This document shows, piece after piece, positions 50,844 through 58,860 of a DNA stretch of 64,000 bases. The position numbers and the translations under genes were made by a program. Within the stretch, counting starts at the first letter, position 1, and the number at the start of each line of letters is the position of its first letter. A model generated the notes under the pieces. It worked only from the letters and a program-made list of their open reading frames with translations. It had not been told where the DNA came from and did no database searches. This DNA is from JALRBM01 sp964615445. Its GTDB lineage: Bacteria; Patescibacteriota; Saccharimonadia; Saccharimonadales; Saccharimonadaceae. The DNA lies in the NCBI GenBank assembly GCA_964615445.1, contig CAZTOK010000003.1, positions 11,537 to 75,536 on the forward strand, given 5' to 3'.

Positions 50844-51569
50844 ATGACTAAACCTGCTATCCTTGTTCCTGATAATGTTGGAGTCCATAATGCCAGTGAT
50901 TATACAACCCGCCTTCAGAAGGAAAAAACCTATCGAGACCTCTCAACTATTATTGTATGTCCAACGCGTGGAATGATTCCGGCACGAATTGTACAAAGTT
51001 GGCAAGGGATGATTCGCCCTATGAATCAAAAGGTGCTTGGGCCGCTTTTTATGGAGGGTATGGAGGTTGGCGAAGCATACAACCAAGTTATTAAAATGAT
51101 TTTAGAGAATGAAGAGCTAAATAAATTTAAATTTATGCTTACGCTTGAGGAAGATAATGCGCCCCCGGCCGATGGCCTTATGAAATTATACGAATCAATC
51201 GATGAGTACGATGCTGTCGGCGGACTTTACTGGACAAAAGGCGAGGGTGGCCAACCGATGTGCTATGGCAATCCTGCTGCTATGCCTATCAATTTTATCC
51301 CCCAGATTCCGCAGCCCGATGTCGTTACGCCGTGCAATGGTCTTGGCATGGGCTTTACGCTTTTTCGGCTGGAAATGCTGCGTGACAAGCGATTTGAATA
51401 TGGCAACTGGTTTAAAACCAAGCAAGAAGTAAGCCCAGAAGGCGGCGTGCAGGTGTACACACAAGATTTATGGTTTTTCCAAAAAGCACGTGAGTTTGGC
51501 TATAAATTTGCCTGCGATTCGCGAGTACGTGTAGGCCATTACGATACAGCTAACCAAATAATGTGGTAG
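50844..51569 (+). CDS. GT-A-type glycosyltransferase-like protein (241 aa)
   Basis: The sequence matches glycosyltransferases often found in phages: TIIVCPTRGMIPARIVQSW near the start, LTLEEDNAPPADGLMKL (EDN in the DxD position), VGGLYWTKGEGGQPMCYG, and a C-terminal GMGFTLFRLEML with DLWFFQKAREFGYKF. It would transfer a sugar from a nucleotide donor, perhaps to the neighbouring fibre proteins. It ends 7 nt inside the next reading frame. Confidence 0.75.
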   Translation: MTKPAILVPDNVGVHNASDYTTRLQKEKTYRDLSTIIVCPTRGMIPARIVQSWQGMIRPMNQKVLGPLFMEGMEVGEAYNQVIKMILENEELNKFKFMLTLEEDNAPPADGLMKLYESIDEYDAVGGLYWTKGEGGQPMCYGNPAAMPINFIPQIPQPDVVTPCNGLGMGFTLFRLEMLRDKRFEYGNWFKTKQEVSPEGGVQVYTQDLWFFQKAREFGYKFACDSRVRVGHYDTANQIMW

Positions 51570-51577
51570 GAGAAGAT

Positions 51578-52186
51578 ATGCCGACTAAAAAACAACCCAA
51601 AAAAGATGAACCGCTAAAGCTTTCACTGGCTTGTGGCGACCGGACCCCAGAAGGCTTTAAGGGGGTTGACGTTGTGAAGACGGCAGGTGTCGATTATGTA
51701 CAAGACCTATTGCAATTTCCATGGACACAGTTTAAGGACGGTTCCGTTGATGAAATTGAATGTACGTGTTTTGTTGAGCATATTCCGCACGGTGATAGTC
51801 GCAATGATCCTTTTTTTGAGTTTTTTGATGAAATCTACCGCATTTTAAAACCAGCCGAGTTTGACTCGAATAATCCAAATATTGCTACAAAAGGCTTTGC
51901 TCGCATTTCGTGTCCATACTATTCAAGCAGTCGTGCTTGGTGGGACCCAACACATCAGCGCGCGATTTCTGAACAAAGTTTTTTGTATTTGAACAAACAG
52001 TGGCGTGTGGATAACAAATTAGATCATTATCCAGTAAGTTGTGATTTTGATTTTACGTATGGCTACGCTCTCACACCCGAATGGCAAAATCGTAACCAAG
52101 AAGCACAAGCCTTTGCTATTCAGCATTACTTAAACGTAGTGACAGATATTCAGGTGCAGTTGGTTAAGCGTCCTCAAGAAGGGTAG
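51578..52186 (+). CDS. SAM-dependent methyltransferase-like protein (202 aa)
   Basis: Start at 51578 (MPTKKQPKKDE) with AGGAGA upstream. The class I methyltransferase signs are KLSLACGDRTPEGFKGVDVV (SAM-binding motif I), DYVQDLLQFPW and SVDEIECTCFVEHIPHGD with FDEIYRILKPAEF (motif IV region). Like the preceding glycosyltransferase it is of a type found in phage and surface-polymer clusters. Substrate unknown. Confidence 0.75.
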   Translation: MPTKKQPKKDEPLKLSLACGDRTPEGFKGVDVVKTAGVDYVQDLLQFPWTQFKDGSVDEIECTCFVEHIPHGDSRNDPFFEFFDEIYRILKPAEFDSNNPNIATKGFARISCPYYSSSRAWWDPTHQRAISEQSFLYLNKQWRVDNKLDHYPVSCDFDFTYGYALTPEWQNRNQEAQAFAIQHYLNVVTDIQVQLVKRPQEG

Positions 52187-52193
52187 TGACAAT

Positions 52194-53042
52194 ATGCGGC
52201 GTATTCTTATGATTGTTGTCGCTTGCCTTTTTTTGCTTTTTAGTGTGCCGCATATCGTTATGGCGACAGGTGATACTAAAGGGCTTTCTATGTCGCCGCT
52301 ACGCTTATTTATTGACGGGGCAGCCGATACGACTACGGCTGGAACAGTGGTAGTCGGCAATTTGACTCCGCAGCCTATGACGGTAACTTTATCGTATGAA
52401 CAATTCTCGGTTGCAGATTACACCTATGATTATCAATTTTCTGCAGCAAAAGAGAACTGGTTGACGTTGGAGCCGAGCCAGGTTCAGTTAAAACCAGGAA
52501 CAACCCAGAGTATCTCGTACCATCTATCTGTGCCTAAACATGCGACACCGGGTGGTCATTATTTTACTATTTTTGCGTCTGCCTCGCTTGATACCCAGCG
52601 TGAAGAGCGGGTAGCGACAGTTATGTACGTGACAGTCGCGGGCGAGCTGGTACGGTCGAGTATGGTATCACATGCATCTATCCCTGGTGTGGTGTTAAGC
52701 GGTGACATTCCTTTTTCACTTGATATTAAAAATACAGGAAATACTCATTATTTTATGTACACCTCGGGGAAATTAAGTGGACTTAGTGCGGCGTCACCGA
52801 GCAACGAAGTAGCACACATTCTACTACCGCAAACAACACGTACAGTGACGGGAAGTATAGCCGCACCCTTTCTACCCGGGCTTTACACTGCTTCGTACGG
52901 CTATCGCACGGAGGACGGTCAGCATATTGGTCGCTCAGCACTGATTGTCTATATTCCACTATGGTTTTGGCCCCTCCTTGCCGGTGGTATTTGGTTGGCT
53001 ATTATCTTTGTAAGACGTCGTAAGCGTCGCATGAAACTATGA
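52194..53042 (+). CDS. Secreted DUF916-like anchored protein (282 aa)
   Basis: Signal peptide (RRILMIVVACLFLLFSVPHIVMA), two Ig-like domains (TTAGTVVVGNLTPQPMTVTLSYEQF; VVLSGDIPFSLDIKNTGNTHYF) and a C-terminal helix (FWPLLAGGIWLAIIFV) followed by RRRKRRMKL. Same layout as the 46612 product. It closes the right-hand end of the surface locus. Confidence 0.75.
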   Translation: MRRILMIVVACLFLLFSVPHIVMATGDTKGLSMSPLRLFIDGAADTTTAGTVVVGNLTPQPMTVTLSYEQFSVADYTYDYQFSAAKENWLTLEPSQVQLKPGTTQSISYHLSVPKHATPGGHYFTIFASASLDTQREERVATVMYVTVAGELVRSSMVSHASIPGVVLSGDIPFSLDIKNTGNTHYFMYTSGKLSGLSAASPSNEVAHILLPQTTRTVTGSIAAPFLPGLYTASYGYRTEDGQHIGRSALIVYIPLWFWPLLAGGIWLAIIFVRRRKRRMKL

Positions 53043-53044
53043 AT

Positions 53045-53599
53045 CTATTGATTTTTGGCCACTACCGTGTATGTAACAGCTGTCGTGTACGTGCCGGCAG
53101 CCTGTACGCTGTCGGTAAGCGCTCCATAAGTAACCGTCGTTGCATCGCCGCTCTCATATGGACCGCTCGCATCTTTTAAAAGGACGCTCGTGCTTTTCAT
53201 TCCCAGAAAATTACTTGAACCATTGGTATTATACCCCCAGCTATTAAGGCTGAGTGGACTAGCGGTAGTATTCGTACTAGCAGGAATACTTGCCGAGCCG
53301 TTTACCATACTGGTGCTACCTGTTGTATGGGCATACAAATAGTAGCCAACCACATCTGTAGATGTTACGGTAATAGTATGTGAACCCGTCCCAGTAAAGG
53401 TGGCACCACTTGGTGAAAGAGCGATGGCAACATTGCCGCCAAGGTTAATAGAAAGAGCTGTCATGGAGCCAAATGGAACATTAGCACCAAATACTCCTTG
53501 TCCAAATGGTTGTGCAAAGGTAGTTGAGGCAGGCAATAGGCAGGCGAATACGGCGCACGTTGCTAGTAGCAGCCGCTGTATTTTCTTGCCTCTTATCAT
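53045..53599 (-). CDS. Secreted beta-rich surface protein (184 aa)
   Basis: Start at 53599 (MIRGKKIQRLLLATCAVFACLLPASTTFAQ), a Sec signal peptide, with TATACT ending 6 nt upstream. The mature part is Ser/Thr/Gly-rich, with SHTITVTSTDVVGYYLYAHTTGSTSMVNG and a C-terminus that resembles WxL-type beta sandwiches. No membrane anchor is seen, so it may be bound to the surface non-covalently or through the anchored Ig-like proteins nearby. Confidence 0.7.
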   Translation of the reverse strand: MIRGKKIQRLLLATCAVFACLLPASTTFAQPFGQGVFGANVPFGSMTALSINLGGNVAIALSPSGATFTGTGSHTITVTSTDVVGYYLYAHTTGSTSMVNGSASIPASTNTTASPLSLNSWGYNTNGSSNFLGMKSTSVLLKDASGPYESGDATTVTYGALTDSVQAAGTYTTAVTYTVVAKNQ

Positions 53600-53605
53600 G
53601 TCTTT

Positions 53606-53611
53606 AGTATA
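53606..53611 (-). promoter_or_regulatory. -10 of a leaderless promoter (surface protein)
   Basis: On the minus strand TATACT ends 6 nt before the ATG at 53599. It lies back-to-back with the holA -10 (53615-53620). Confidence 0.6.
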
Positions 53612-53614
53612 GCG

Positions 53615-53620
53615 TATAAT
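53615..53620 (+). promoter_or_regulatory. -10 of the leaderless holA promoter
   Basis: TATAAT ends 7 nt before the GTG at 53628, which is why that start is preferred over the ATGs at 53622 and 53625. Confidence 0.5.
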
Positions 53621-53627
53621 AATGATG

Positions 53628-54527
53628 GTGATTACATTATTGGTAGGTGAAAATAGTTTTGAGATGGAGCGTCGCGTGCAAGAGATTTGCGCGGCTTTTG
53701 GTGGTGTGGCCGAAAAGATTGATGGTGCAGAATTAGAAGTCACCGAGTTACCAGAACTTCTTGTGGGAGTAACGCTGTTTACTCCTAAACGTTTAGTAAT
53801 TATTAAGAATCTTTCTGAAAATAAAGAACTATGGAATATGCTTGACAAGTGGCTTCCACGCGTGAGTGATGATATCCACATCGTATTGATTGAGCCAAAG
53901 CCAGACAAACGCACTAAGACATATAAGTCTCTCCAAAAAATAGCAACCATAACAGAGTTGGCTCTCTGGAGTGAACGGGATATATCTAAAGCCGAGCAGT
54001 GGGTAGCAGGTGAGGCAGAGGCTATGGGTGTTGCTATGGATAAGAAAAGTATTCAGATATTAGTGGAGCGAGTGGGAGCTGACCAATGGGGGTTGTTGCA
54101 TGCTCTTGAGAAAATAGCGGTGCTTGGTGTCGTGACGCCAGCAGCAATTCAAGAACATATCGACGCTCATCCTTTCGAAAATGTTTTTACTGTGTTTGAA
54201 GCTGCATTAAAACGGGATATTCCTGAGCTAAAACGAATGCTTGCTTCGTTAGAGTTTACGGAGGATGCTTACCGTTTGTTTGGCCTTTTGAGTGTCCAAG
54301 CGTTTCAGTTTGCTGTTGTAGCCAGTGCAAGTAAGCCTCTAGCTGAGGTAGCCAAGGAGCTAAGCATTCATCCATTTGCTCTTACTAAATTGGCCTCCTA
54401 TACAAAAAAACAAGATGCCACACGGATAGTGGAAGCGCTTGCTGACGCAGATATTGCCATGAAAACATCAGCTAGTGACCCATGGCTTTTAATTGAGCGA
54501 GCGCTGTTAAAAATCGCCACTAAATAA
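53628..54527 (+). CDS. holA: DNA polymerase III delta subunit
   Basis: About 299 aa from GTG at 53628; two ATG codons at 53622 and 53625 are alternatives but sit too close to the -10. The sequence has the clamp-loader delta layout: domain I with TLLVGENSFEMERRVQEI and RLVIIKNLSENKELW, then EQWVAGEAEAMGVAMDKKSIQILVERVGADQWGLLHALEKI in the lid domain, and a helical C-terminal domain (AYRLFGLLSVQAFQFAVVA). It opens the sliding clamp. A terminator follows at its stop. Confidence 0.88.
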   Translation: MITLLVGENSFEMERRVQEICAAFGGVAEKIDGAELEVTELPELLVGVTLFTPKRLVIIKNLSENKELWNMLDKWLPRVSDDIHIVLIEPKPDKRTKTYKSLQKIATITELALWSERDISKAEQWVAGEAEAMGVAMDKKSIQILVERVGADQWGLLHALEKIAVLGVVTPAAIQEHIDAHPFENVFTVFEAALKRDIPELKRMLASLEFTEDAYRLFGLLSVQAFQFAVVASASKPLAEVAKELSIHPFALTKLASYTKKQDATRIVEALADADIAMKTSASDPWLLIERALLKIATK

Positions 54528-54555
54528 AATCACGCCATGGTAAGTGGCGTGATTT
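54527..54555. terminator. Bidirectional terminator holA/rpsT
   Basis: AAATCACGCCA (54527-54537) pairs with TGGCGTGATTT (54545-54555) around a 7-nt loop. Confidence 0.8.
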
Positions 54556-54569
54556 CTAAAGGAAAAATA

Positions 54570-54959
54570 CTATTTTTCGGCTTTTTTAGCAGCAGGTTTC
54601 TTTGCTGCTGGCTTTTTAGCAGGTGCTTTTTTCGTAGATGCTGGTTTCGCTTTAGTAGCTGTCGGCTTCTTTTCTGCCGTAGGTTTAGTAGTACTCTTTT
54701 TTGCGGCAGCCAGCTTTACGCCTGCTTCTTTTGCAGCCTTAGCAAGTTGACTCTTGCGGCGAGCAGCGGTGTTTTTCTTGATAAGCTTTTTCTTTACGGC
54801 AGTGTCAATCTCGCTGTGAGCGGCACTTAGCGCTGTGCTTGTTGGCTTTGCAAAAAAGGCTTTGGTGGCAGTTTTGACGTCACGTTTGATGCCGACGTTT
54901 CGCTCGCGACGTTTCGCCGTCTGCTTCATTCGTTTGATGGCTGATTTGATGATTGGCAT
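54570..54959 (-). CDS. rpsT: Ribosomal protein S20 with Lys/Ala/Pro-rich tail
   Basis: The first 85 or so residues are a normal bS20 (MPIIKSAIKRMKQTAKRRERNVGIKRDVKT, AAHSEIDTAVKKKLIKKNTAARRKSQLAK). It binds 16S rRNA in the small subunit. The product is 129 aa, about 40 longer than usual, with a tail made of KKAPAKKPAAKKPAAKK-type repeats. The nearby ABC ATPase has a similar tail. Confidence 0.93.
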   Translation of the reverse strand: MPIIKSAIKRMKQTAKRRERNVGIKRDVKTATKAFFAKPTSTALSAAHSEIDTAVKKKLIKKNTAARRKSQLAKAAKEAGVKLAAAKKSTTKPTAEKKPTATKAKPASTKKAPAKKPAAKKPAAKKAEK

Positions 54960-55060
54960 ACTGTTCCTTATCTCTTAGAAGTTTATAGATACAATCAGGT
55001 GTGATTATAGAGGAAAAAGGAGCAAAAGTAAAGTATTCTTGATGCAAAGATGTTATTTCC

Positions 55061-55090
55061 TTGACGCTCCAAAAGTACTTATGGTATAGT
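55061..55090 (+). promoter_or_regulatory. Promoter of the 55132 gene
   Basis: TTGACG (55061-55066), 18-bp spacer and TATAGT (55085-55090). Confidence 0.6.
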
Positions 55091-55131
55091 GAATGCAAAT
55101 TCTGACATAAAATAAAAATAGGACACCCTTG

Positions 55132-57045
55132 ATGAACGATACAGGCGCCAGGCAGCAAATCGTCGAAAAGATCAAAAATAACAGCAATATTTTGGTCACT
55201 GTAAGTACTAATCCTTCGGTTGATGAATTAAGTGCTGCACTTGGTCTGACAGTATTACTTAATAAGATGAATAAGCACGCGACAGCGGTGTTTAGCGGTG
55301 CCATACCGCCGGCGATTACATTTCTTGACCCCGAAAAAACGTTTGAGAATACTGTCGATAGCTTGCGTGATTTTATTATTGCGCTCGATAAAGAAAAAGC
55401 AGATCACCTACGTTATAAAGTTGATGGTGATGTTGTGAAAATCTTTATCACTCCATATCGAACAACGATTACGAGCGACGACCTCGATTTTAGCCAGGGC
55501 GATTACAATGTCGAGCTCGTAGTGGCTGTTGGCGTAAAAACGCAGGATGAGCTTGATGGTGCACTATCGGCTCACGGGCGTATTCTACATGACGCAACAG
55601 TGGCAAGTATCACAGCAGGTCAAAATAAAAGTGAACTTGGCAGTATTGAGTGGCGCGAGGAAACGGCTAGTAGTTTGAGTGAAATGCTTGTTGGGCTTGT
55701 CGATGCTCTTAAAGGTGATAAGCCTTTGCTTGATGAACAAATAGCCACCGCTTTTCTTACCGGCATCGTAGCCGCAACGGACAGATTTAGTAATAATCGA
55801 ACGTCTTCCCGAGTGATGAGTGTAGCGGCTCAGCTGATGTCGGCGGGCGCAAATCAGCAACTCATTGCGTCTAAACTCCAAGAGGCAAATGCCATTGGTG
55901 GCCCAGAACAAGAGAACTCGGATGGAACGGTTGAACTTGCTGAAGGGCAGCCAAGCAAGGTAAATAAAAATCGTCAGAGTCGCAACAAGAAAACCCAGGA
56001 GCCTCCAAAAGAGAAAAAAGACGATGGATCGCTCGTTATCTCCCACGAGAAAGAGGGAGACCTTGATGAAGTAGCACGAGCTACCGCTAGGGAACAACAG
56101 GAAGAAGCAGCCAAAAAAGCTCAAGAAGAGTTGGCGCGTCAAGCGGCAACTCAACCTCCCGAAGCTTCCAAAGAGGCGGAACAGCATCTTGCAGAGCAGC
56201 TTGCGAGCGTTACACCCGCAGCCTCTGCAACGCCATCTGTAAGTGACCTGCAAAAAGACCTTGCTGCGGCTAGCAGTGAAGTAACCGAGGCTGCTGAACA
56301 AATGCCAGCCTCGACTCCCGCAGTTGGTCAGGCGGTAGGTACTCAGTGGCAAGCGAATGACCAACCCCCAAGTATGGGCGGTACGCTTAATGCAACAACC
56401 GAGCAAGCAGAAGAAGATCAGCGCCGAGCTGTAGAAGACGATCGCAATCATACTATTTTAAGTCATGGTAACGGTAATAATTACGTTGGTGATGCCACTC
56501 CGACATTTCAATCACCATTAAACGCTGCTTCACAGCCAAACTACGACGAACCGCCGATGGTCGATCCTTTTAAGGACCTTACCCCTTCAACTTCGGCAAT
56601 CGATACTGCGCCTACATCGTATGCTCCTTCTGTAGAGCCACCAACACCAACCGAAACGCTCGCGCAAATTGACGAACAAAATCGTGCACCGCACGAAGAA
56701 GCAAGGGCGGCAGTAGATGCTGCTTTCGGAGCAGTGCCTTATGAGCCTACGCCTATCCCGACGCCATCAATGCCTTCGTTGCCACCTGAACAATCAAAAC
56801 CTCAGGAAGTGACAGCAGAAACAGAGCCGATGGAGGCTCCAGCGGCTCCTTCTGTGCCGCCAATGCCCGATTTCTCAACATTGCCGCCAGCTCCCTCGAT
56901 GCCTGGAAGCGATATGCCAAGCGGTGCAGTATCTCCAGAGAAATTGGAAGATATCTTTGGTCCAGCTCCAGCTGCACCAAATCCTATTACGCCATCACCT
57001 CAATCAAACGATCCGGCCCAGTTCAAAATCCCGGGTCAGAATTAG
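55132..57045 (+). CDS. Degenerate DHH-like protein with long disordered tail (637 aa)
   Basis: Residues about 1-270 look like the DHH/DHHA1 phosphoesterase fold (IVEKIKNNSNILVTVSTNPSVDELSAALGLTVLLNKMNKHATAVFSG; ATAFLTGIVAATDRFSNNRTSSRVMSVAAQLMSAGANQQLIASKL). The catalytic DHH and HxNPDxD motifs are replaced (STNPSVDELS; HGRILHDA), so nuclease activity is doubtful. The rest, about 350 residues, is Ala/Pro/Glu/Ser-rich, with coiled-coil-prone AREQQEEAAKKAQEELARQAA and many TP/PP pairs, and is likely disordered. No signal peptide. It overlaps the convergent deacetylase gene by 4 bp. Confidence 0.65.
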   Translation: MNDTGARQQIVEKIKNNSNILVTVSTNPSVDELSAALGLTVLLNKMNKHATAVFSGAIPPAITFLDPEKTFENTVDSLRDFIIALDKEKADHLRYKVDGDVVKIFITPYRTTITSDDLDFSQGDYNVELVVAVGVKTQDELDGALSAHGRILHDATVASITAGQNKSELGSIEWREETASSLSEMLVGLVDALKGDKPLLDEQIATAFLTGIVAATDRFSNNRTSSRVMSVAAQLMSAGANQQLIASKLQEANAIGGPEQENSDGTVELAEGQPSKVNKNRQSRNKKTQEPPKEKKDDGSLVISHEKEGDLDEVARATAREQQEEAAKKAQEELARQAATQPPEASKEAEQHLAEQLASVTPAASATPSVSDLQKDLAAASSEVTEAAEQMPASTPAVGQAVGTQWQANDQPPSMGGTLNATTEQAEEDQRRAVEDDRNHTILSHGNGNNYVGDATPTFQSPLNAASQPNYDEPPMVDPFKDLTPSTSAIDTAPTSYAPSVEPPTPTETLAQIDEQNRAPHEEARAAVDAAFGAVPYEPTPIPTPSMPSLPPEQSKPQEVTAETEPMEAPAAPSVPPMPDFSTLPPAPSMPGSDMPSGAVSPEKLEDIFGPAPAAPNPITPSPQSNDPAQFKIPGQN

Positions 57046-57728
57046 CGCTTTACAATAAAGTAGTTCAGGCCGAGAGTGTCTTCTTGTGAAGCGATGAATT
57101 TCTCAAAATCGCCGCGCTGGGTGTGGTGAACTTTCATGATAGCCACTATATCGTCCCTCAAACTACGCGTGTCGATAACCTCGTCGATTTCGTCCTTTTC
57201 GTGTCCCGCTTCCATAAAAATCCATGAGGTATCTGGAGTTGTGACAAGGGAGCGGGGAAGGCAGGCGTAGCGGATGCGGTCAAAACGCGAGTCGTGTTCT
57301 TTTAGGCGATAAAATGCAAACGACGCTGCTCTCGCCGCCACAATGTGATCAATATGTCCAGTAGAACCGTTAAGATCAAGAGTAATAAATTCTATAGTCA
57401 CATCTTTGGGTAAGGTTTTTATGGTATCCAAGACAATCTCTATGATTTTTTGTCCTGCCTCTATCATGGCAAGATTATTGAGCTCGCCATCGTGAAAGCC
57501 AAGGTAGGTCATGCTTTTGGCGCCAAGAAGCTTGCCGGCTTTTTGCCATTCTTCAAGGCGTGTCGCACCAAGATCGGTGAGATGGTCCGGATTTGTGCCC
57601 GCACCACCGTCAGTAAGAAGCGCTAAATGAACATCTACACCTTCACGTATCGCTTTTAAAAGGGCACCGCATGGGCCAAATGCCTCGTCATCAGGGTGGG
57701 CAAAAATGCCAAAAATAACTTTCTTCAT
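57042..57728 (-). CDS. PIG-L/LmbE-family deacetylase (228 aa)
   Basis: Start at 57728 (MKKVIFGIFAHPDDEAFGPCGALL) with TACACT 6 nt upstream. The zinc motif AHPDDE is at residues 10-15 and a third ligand is expected in SFTGHIDHIVAA-type DLNGSTGHIDHI. The family removes acetyl groups from GlcNAc-linked compounds, as in GlcNAc-PI or mycothiol-type pathways; the actual substrate is unknown. Leaderless. Confidence 0.88.
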   Translation of the reverse strand: MKKVIFGIFAHPDDEAFGPCGALLKAIREGVDVHLALLTDGGAGTNPDHLTDLGATRLEEWQKAGKLLGAKSMTYLGFHDGELNNLAMIEAGQKIIEIVLDTIKTLPKDVTIEFITLDLNGSTGHIDHIVAARAASFAFYRLKEHDSRFDRIRYACLPRSLVTTPDTSWIFMEAGHEKDEIDEVIDTRSLRDDIVAIMKVHHTQRGDFEKFIASQEDTLGLNYFIVKR

Positions 57729-57734
57729 ACCTTT

Positions 57735-57740
57735 AGTGTA
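57735..57740 (-). promoter_or_regulatory. -10 of the leaderless PIG-L promoter
   Basis: On the minus strand TACACT ends 6 nt before the ATG at 57728. Confidence 0.6.
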
Positions 57741-57820
57741 CCTCACTCGCAATGAGAATAAAAAATGCTTTATCATATATTTTAGGCTATAGTGAAGGAG
57801 CCCAAAAGGGAGAAAGCAGA

Positions 57821-57826
57821 TATACT
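57821..57826 (+). promoter_or_regulatory. -10 of the leaderless truB promoter
   Basis: TATACT ends 6 nt before the ATG at 57833. Confidence 0.65.
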
Positions 57827-57832
57827 AACACT

Positions 57833-58492
57833 ATGCAAGACCAGATTATTTTAGTAGACAAACCGGCTAGTATGACCAGTTTTGGAGTAGTTGCGCGCGT
57901 TCGCCGAGTGCTTAGTGAGCGAGCTGGCAAGAAAGTGAAGGTGGGACATACTGGTACACTTGACCCTTTTGCGACAGGACTTATGATTTTAGTAACCGGC
58001 AAAGAATGTAAAAATGCCAGCTACTACACTAAGCTCGACAAAGTATACGAAGGGGCCTTTCGATTGGGACAAAAAAGTAGTACTGGTGATCCGGAAGGTG
58101 AGATTACTGATATTTCTACTAAACGGCCGTCGAAAGCCGAAATAGAGGCAGTTTTAGAGCAATTTACAGGTGAGATTGAACAGCGTCCGCCACTATTTAG
58201 CGCTATAAAAATTAATGGTCAGCGTGCTTATAAATTGGCACGAAAAGGTGGAGAGGTGACGATTCCGACGAGAGTGGTGACGGTTTATAGCCTGGAACTG
58301 CTTAGCTACGTATACCCAGAGGTAAAGATCCGGGCCCATGTCAGTAGTGGCACGTATATTCGCAGTCTTGCGGTTGATATTGGCGAAGCGCTCGAAACAG
58401 GAGCGTATTGCACAGAGCTTCGACGCATCAAAATCGCCAATTGGGATGTAAAAAGTGCGTATCAGTTAGCAGACCTCAGTATCACCTCTTGA
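57833..58492 (+). CDS. truB: tRNA pseudouridine-55 synthase
   Basis: Start at 57833 (MQDQIILVDKPASMTSFGVV). Catalytic Asp lies in HTGTLDPFATGLMILVTGK (about residue 45); KVYEGAFRLGQKSSTGDPEGEI and RPPLFSAIKINGQRAYKLAR follow. At 219 aa it lacks the C-terminal PUA domain found in longer TruB. It makes the universal pseudouridine in the T arm of tRNA. Leaderless; rpsO follows after a short gap. Confidence 0.95.
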   Translation: MQDQIILVDKPASMTSFGVVARVRRVLSERAGKKVKVGHTGTLDPFATGLMILVTGKECKNASYYTKLDKVYEGAFRLGQKSSTGDPEGEITDISTKRPSKAEIEAVLEQFTGEIEQRPPLFSAIKINGQRAYKLARKGGEVTIPTRVVTVYSLELLSYVYPEVKIRAHVSSGTYIRSLAVDIGEALETGAYCTELRRIKIANWDVKSAYQLADLSITS

Positions 58493-58511
58493 AAAGTGAA
58501 ACCCACTCTGA

Positions 58512-58517
58512 TACACT
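58512..58517 (+). promoter_or_regulatory. -10 of the leaderless rpsO promoter
   Basis: TACACT ends 7 nt before the ATG at 58525. Confidence 0.6.
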
Positions 58518-58524
58518 AGCCAAG

Positions 58525-58791
58525 ATGATTAGTAAAGAGAACAAATCACAGGCAATTGCTTTGACTCAGGTTTCAAAGAATGACGTTGGAAGCCCACAGG
58601 CGCAGGCGTCGGTTTTGACGGCTCGTATCAAAGAGGTGACTAAACATCTTCAAGCCAATAAACAGGATCACATGGCCCGCCGTGGCTTGATCCAGATGGT
58701 TCAGAAGAGAAAGCGCCTCCTCAAATATCTCGAGAACAAAGACTTTGAAGGCTACAAGGCTGTTATCGCCAAACTAGGACTCCGCAAGTAG
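58525..58791 (+). CDS. rpsO: Ribosomal protein S15
   Basis: Start at 58525 (MISKENKSQAIALTQVSKND). The 88-residue product has the S15 helices GSPQAQASVLTARIKEVTKHLQANKQDHMARRGLIQMVQKRKRLLKYLENKD and the C-terminal YKAVIAKLGLRK. It binds 16S rRNA in the central domain early in small-subunit assembly. Leaderless; the terminator overlaps its stop. Confidence 0.97.
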   Translation: MISKENKSQAIALTQVSKNDVGSPQAQASVLTARIKEVTKHLQANKQDHMARRGLIQMVQKRKRLLKYLENKDFEGYKAVIAKLGLRK

Positions 58792-58803
58792 TGCGGAGTT
58801 TTT
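58779..58803 (+). terminator. rpsO terminator
   Basis: ACTCCGCA (58779-58786) pairs with TGCGGAGT (58792-58799), then T5. Confidence 0.85.
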
Positions 58804-58825
58804 AGTTAGTCTTAATATAGGAAAG

Positions 58826-58854
58826 AGGCCGCTTGGAATTACACCAAACGGCCT
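58826..58854 (-). terminator. Terminator of the 58861-58998 gene
   Basis: AGGCCGCTTGG (58826-58836) pairs with CCAAACGGCCT (58844-58854), one G/T pair. On the minus strand it follows the small gene and runs into CTTTCC. Confidence 0.7.
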
Positions 58855-58860
58855 TGAAGC

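Noticed and set aside
44495..53599. A complete prophage
   Set aside because: No capsid, portal, terminase, integrase or lysis genes, and no attachment-site repeats were seen; only fibre-like and modifying proteins.
55585..56451. A 288-codon open frame on the minus strand
   Set aside because: It mirrors the Ala/Pro/Glu-rich frame of the 55132 gene, has no start signal, and its product is an implausible Phe/Leu/Cys-rich sequence.
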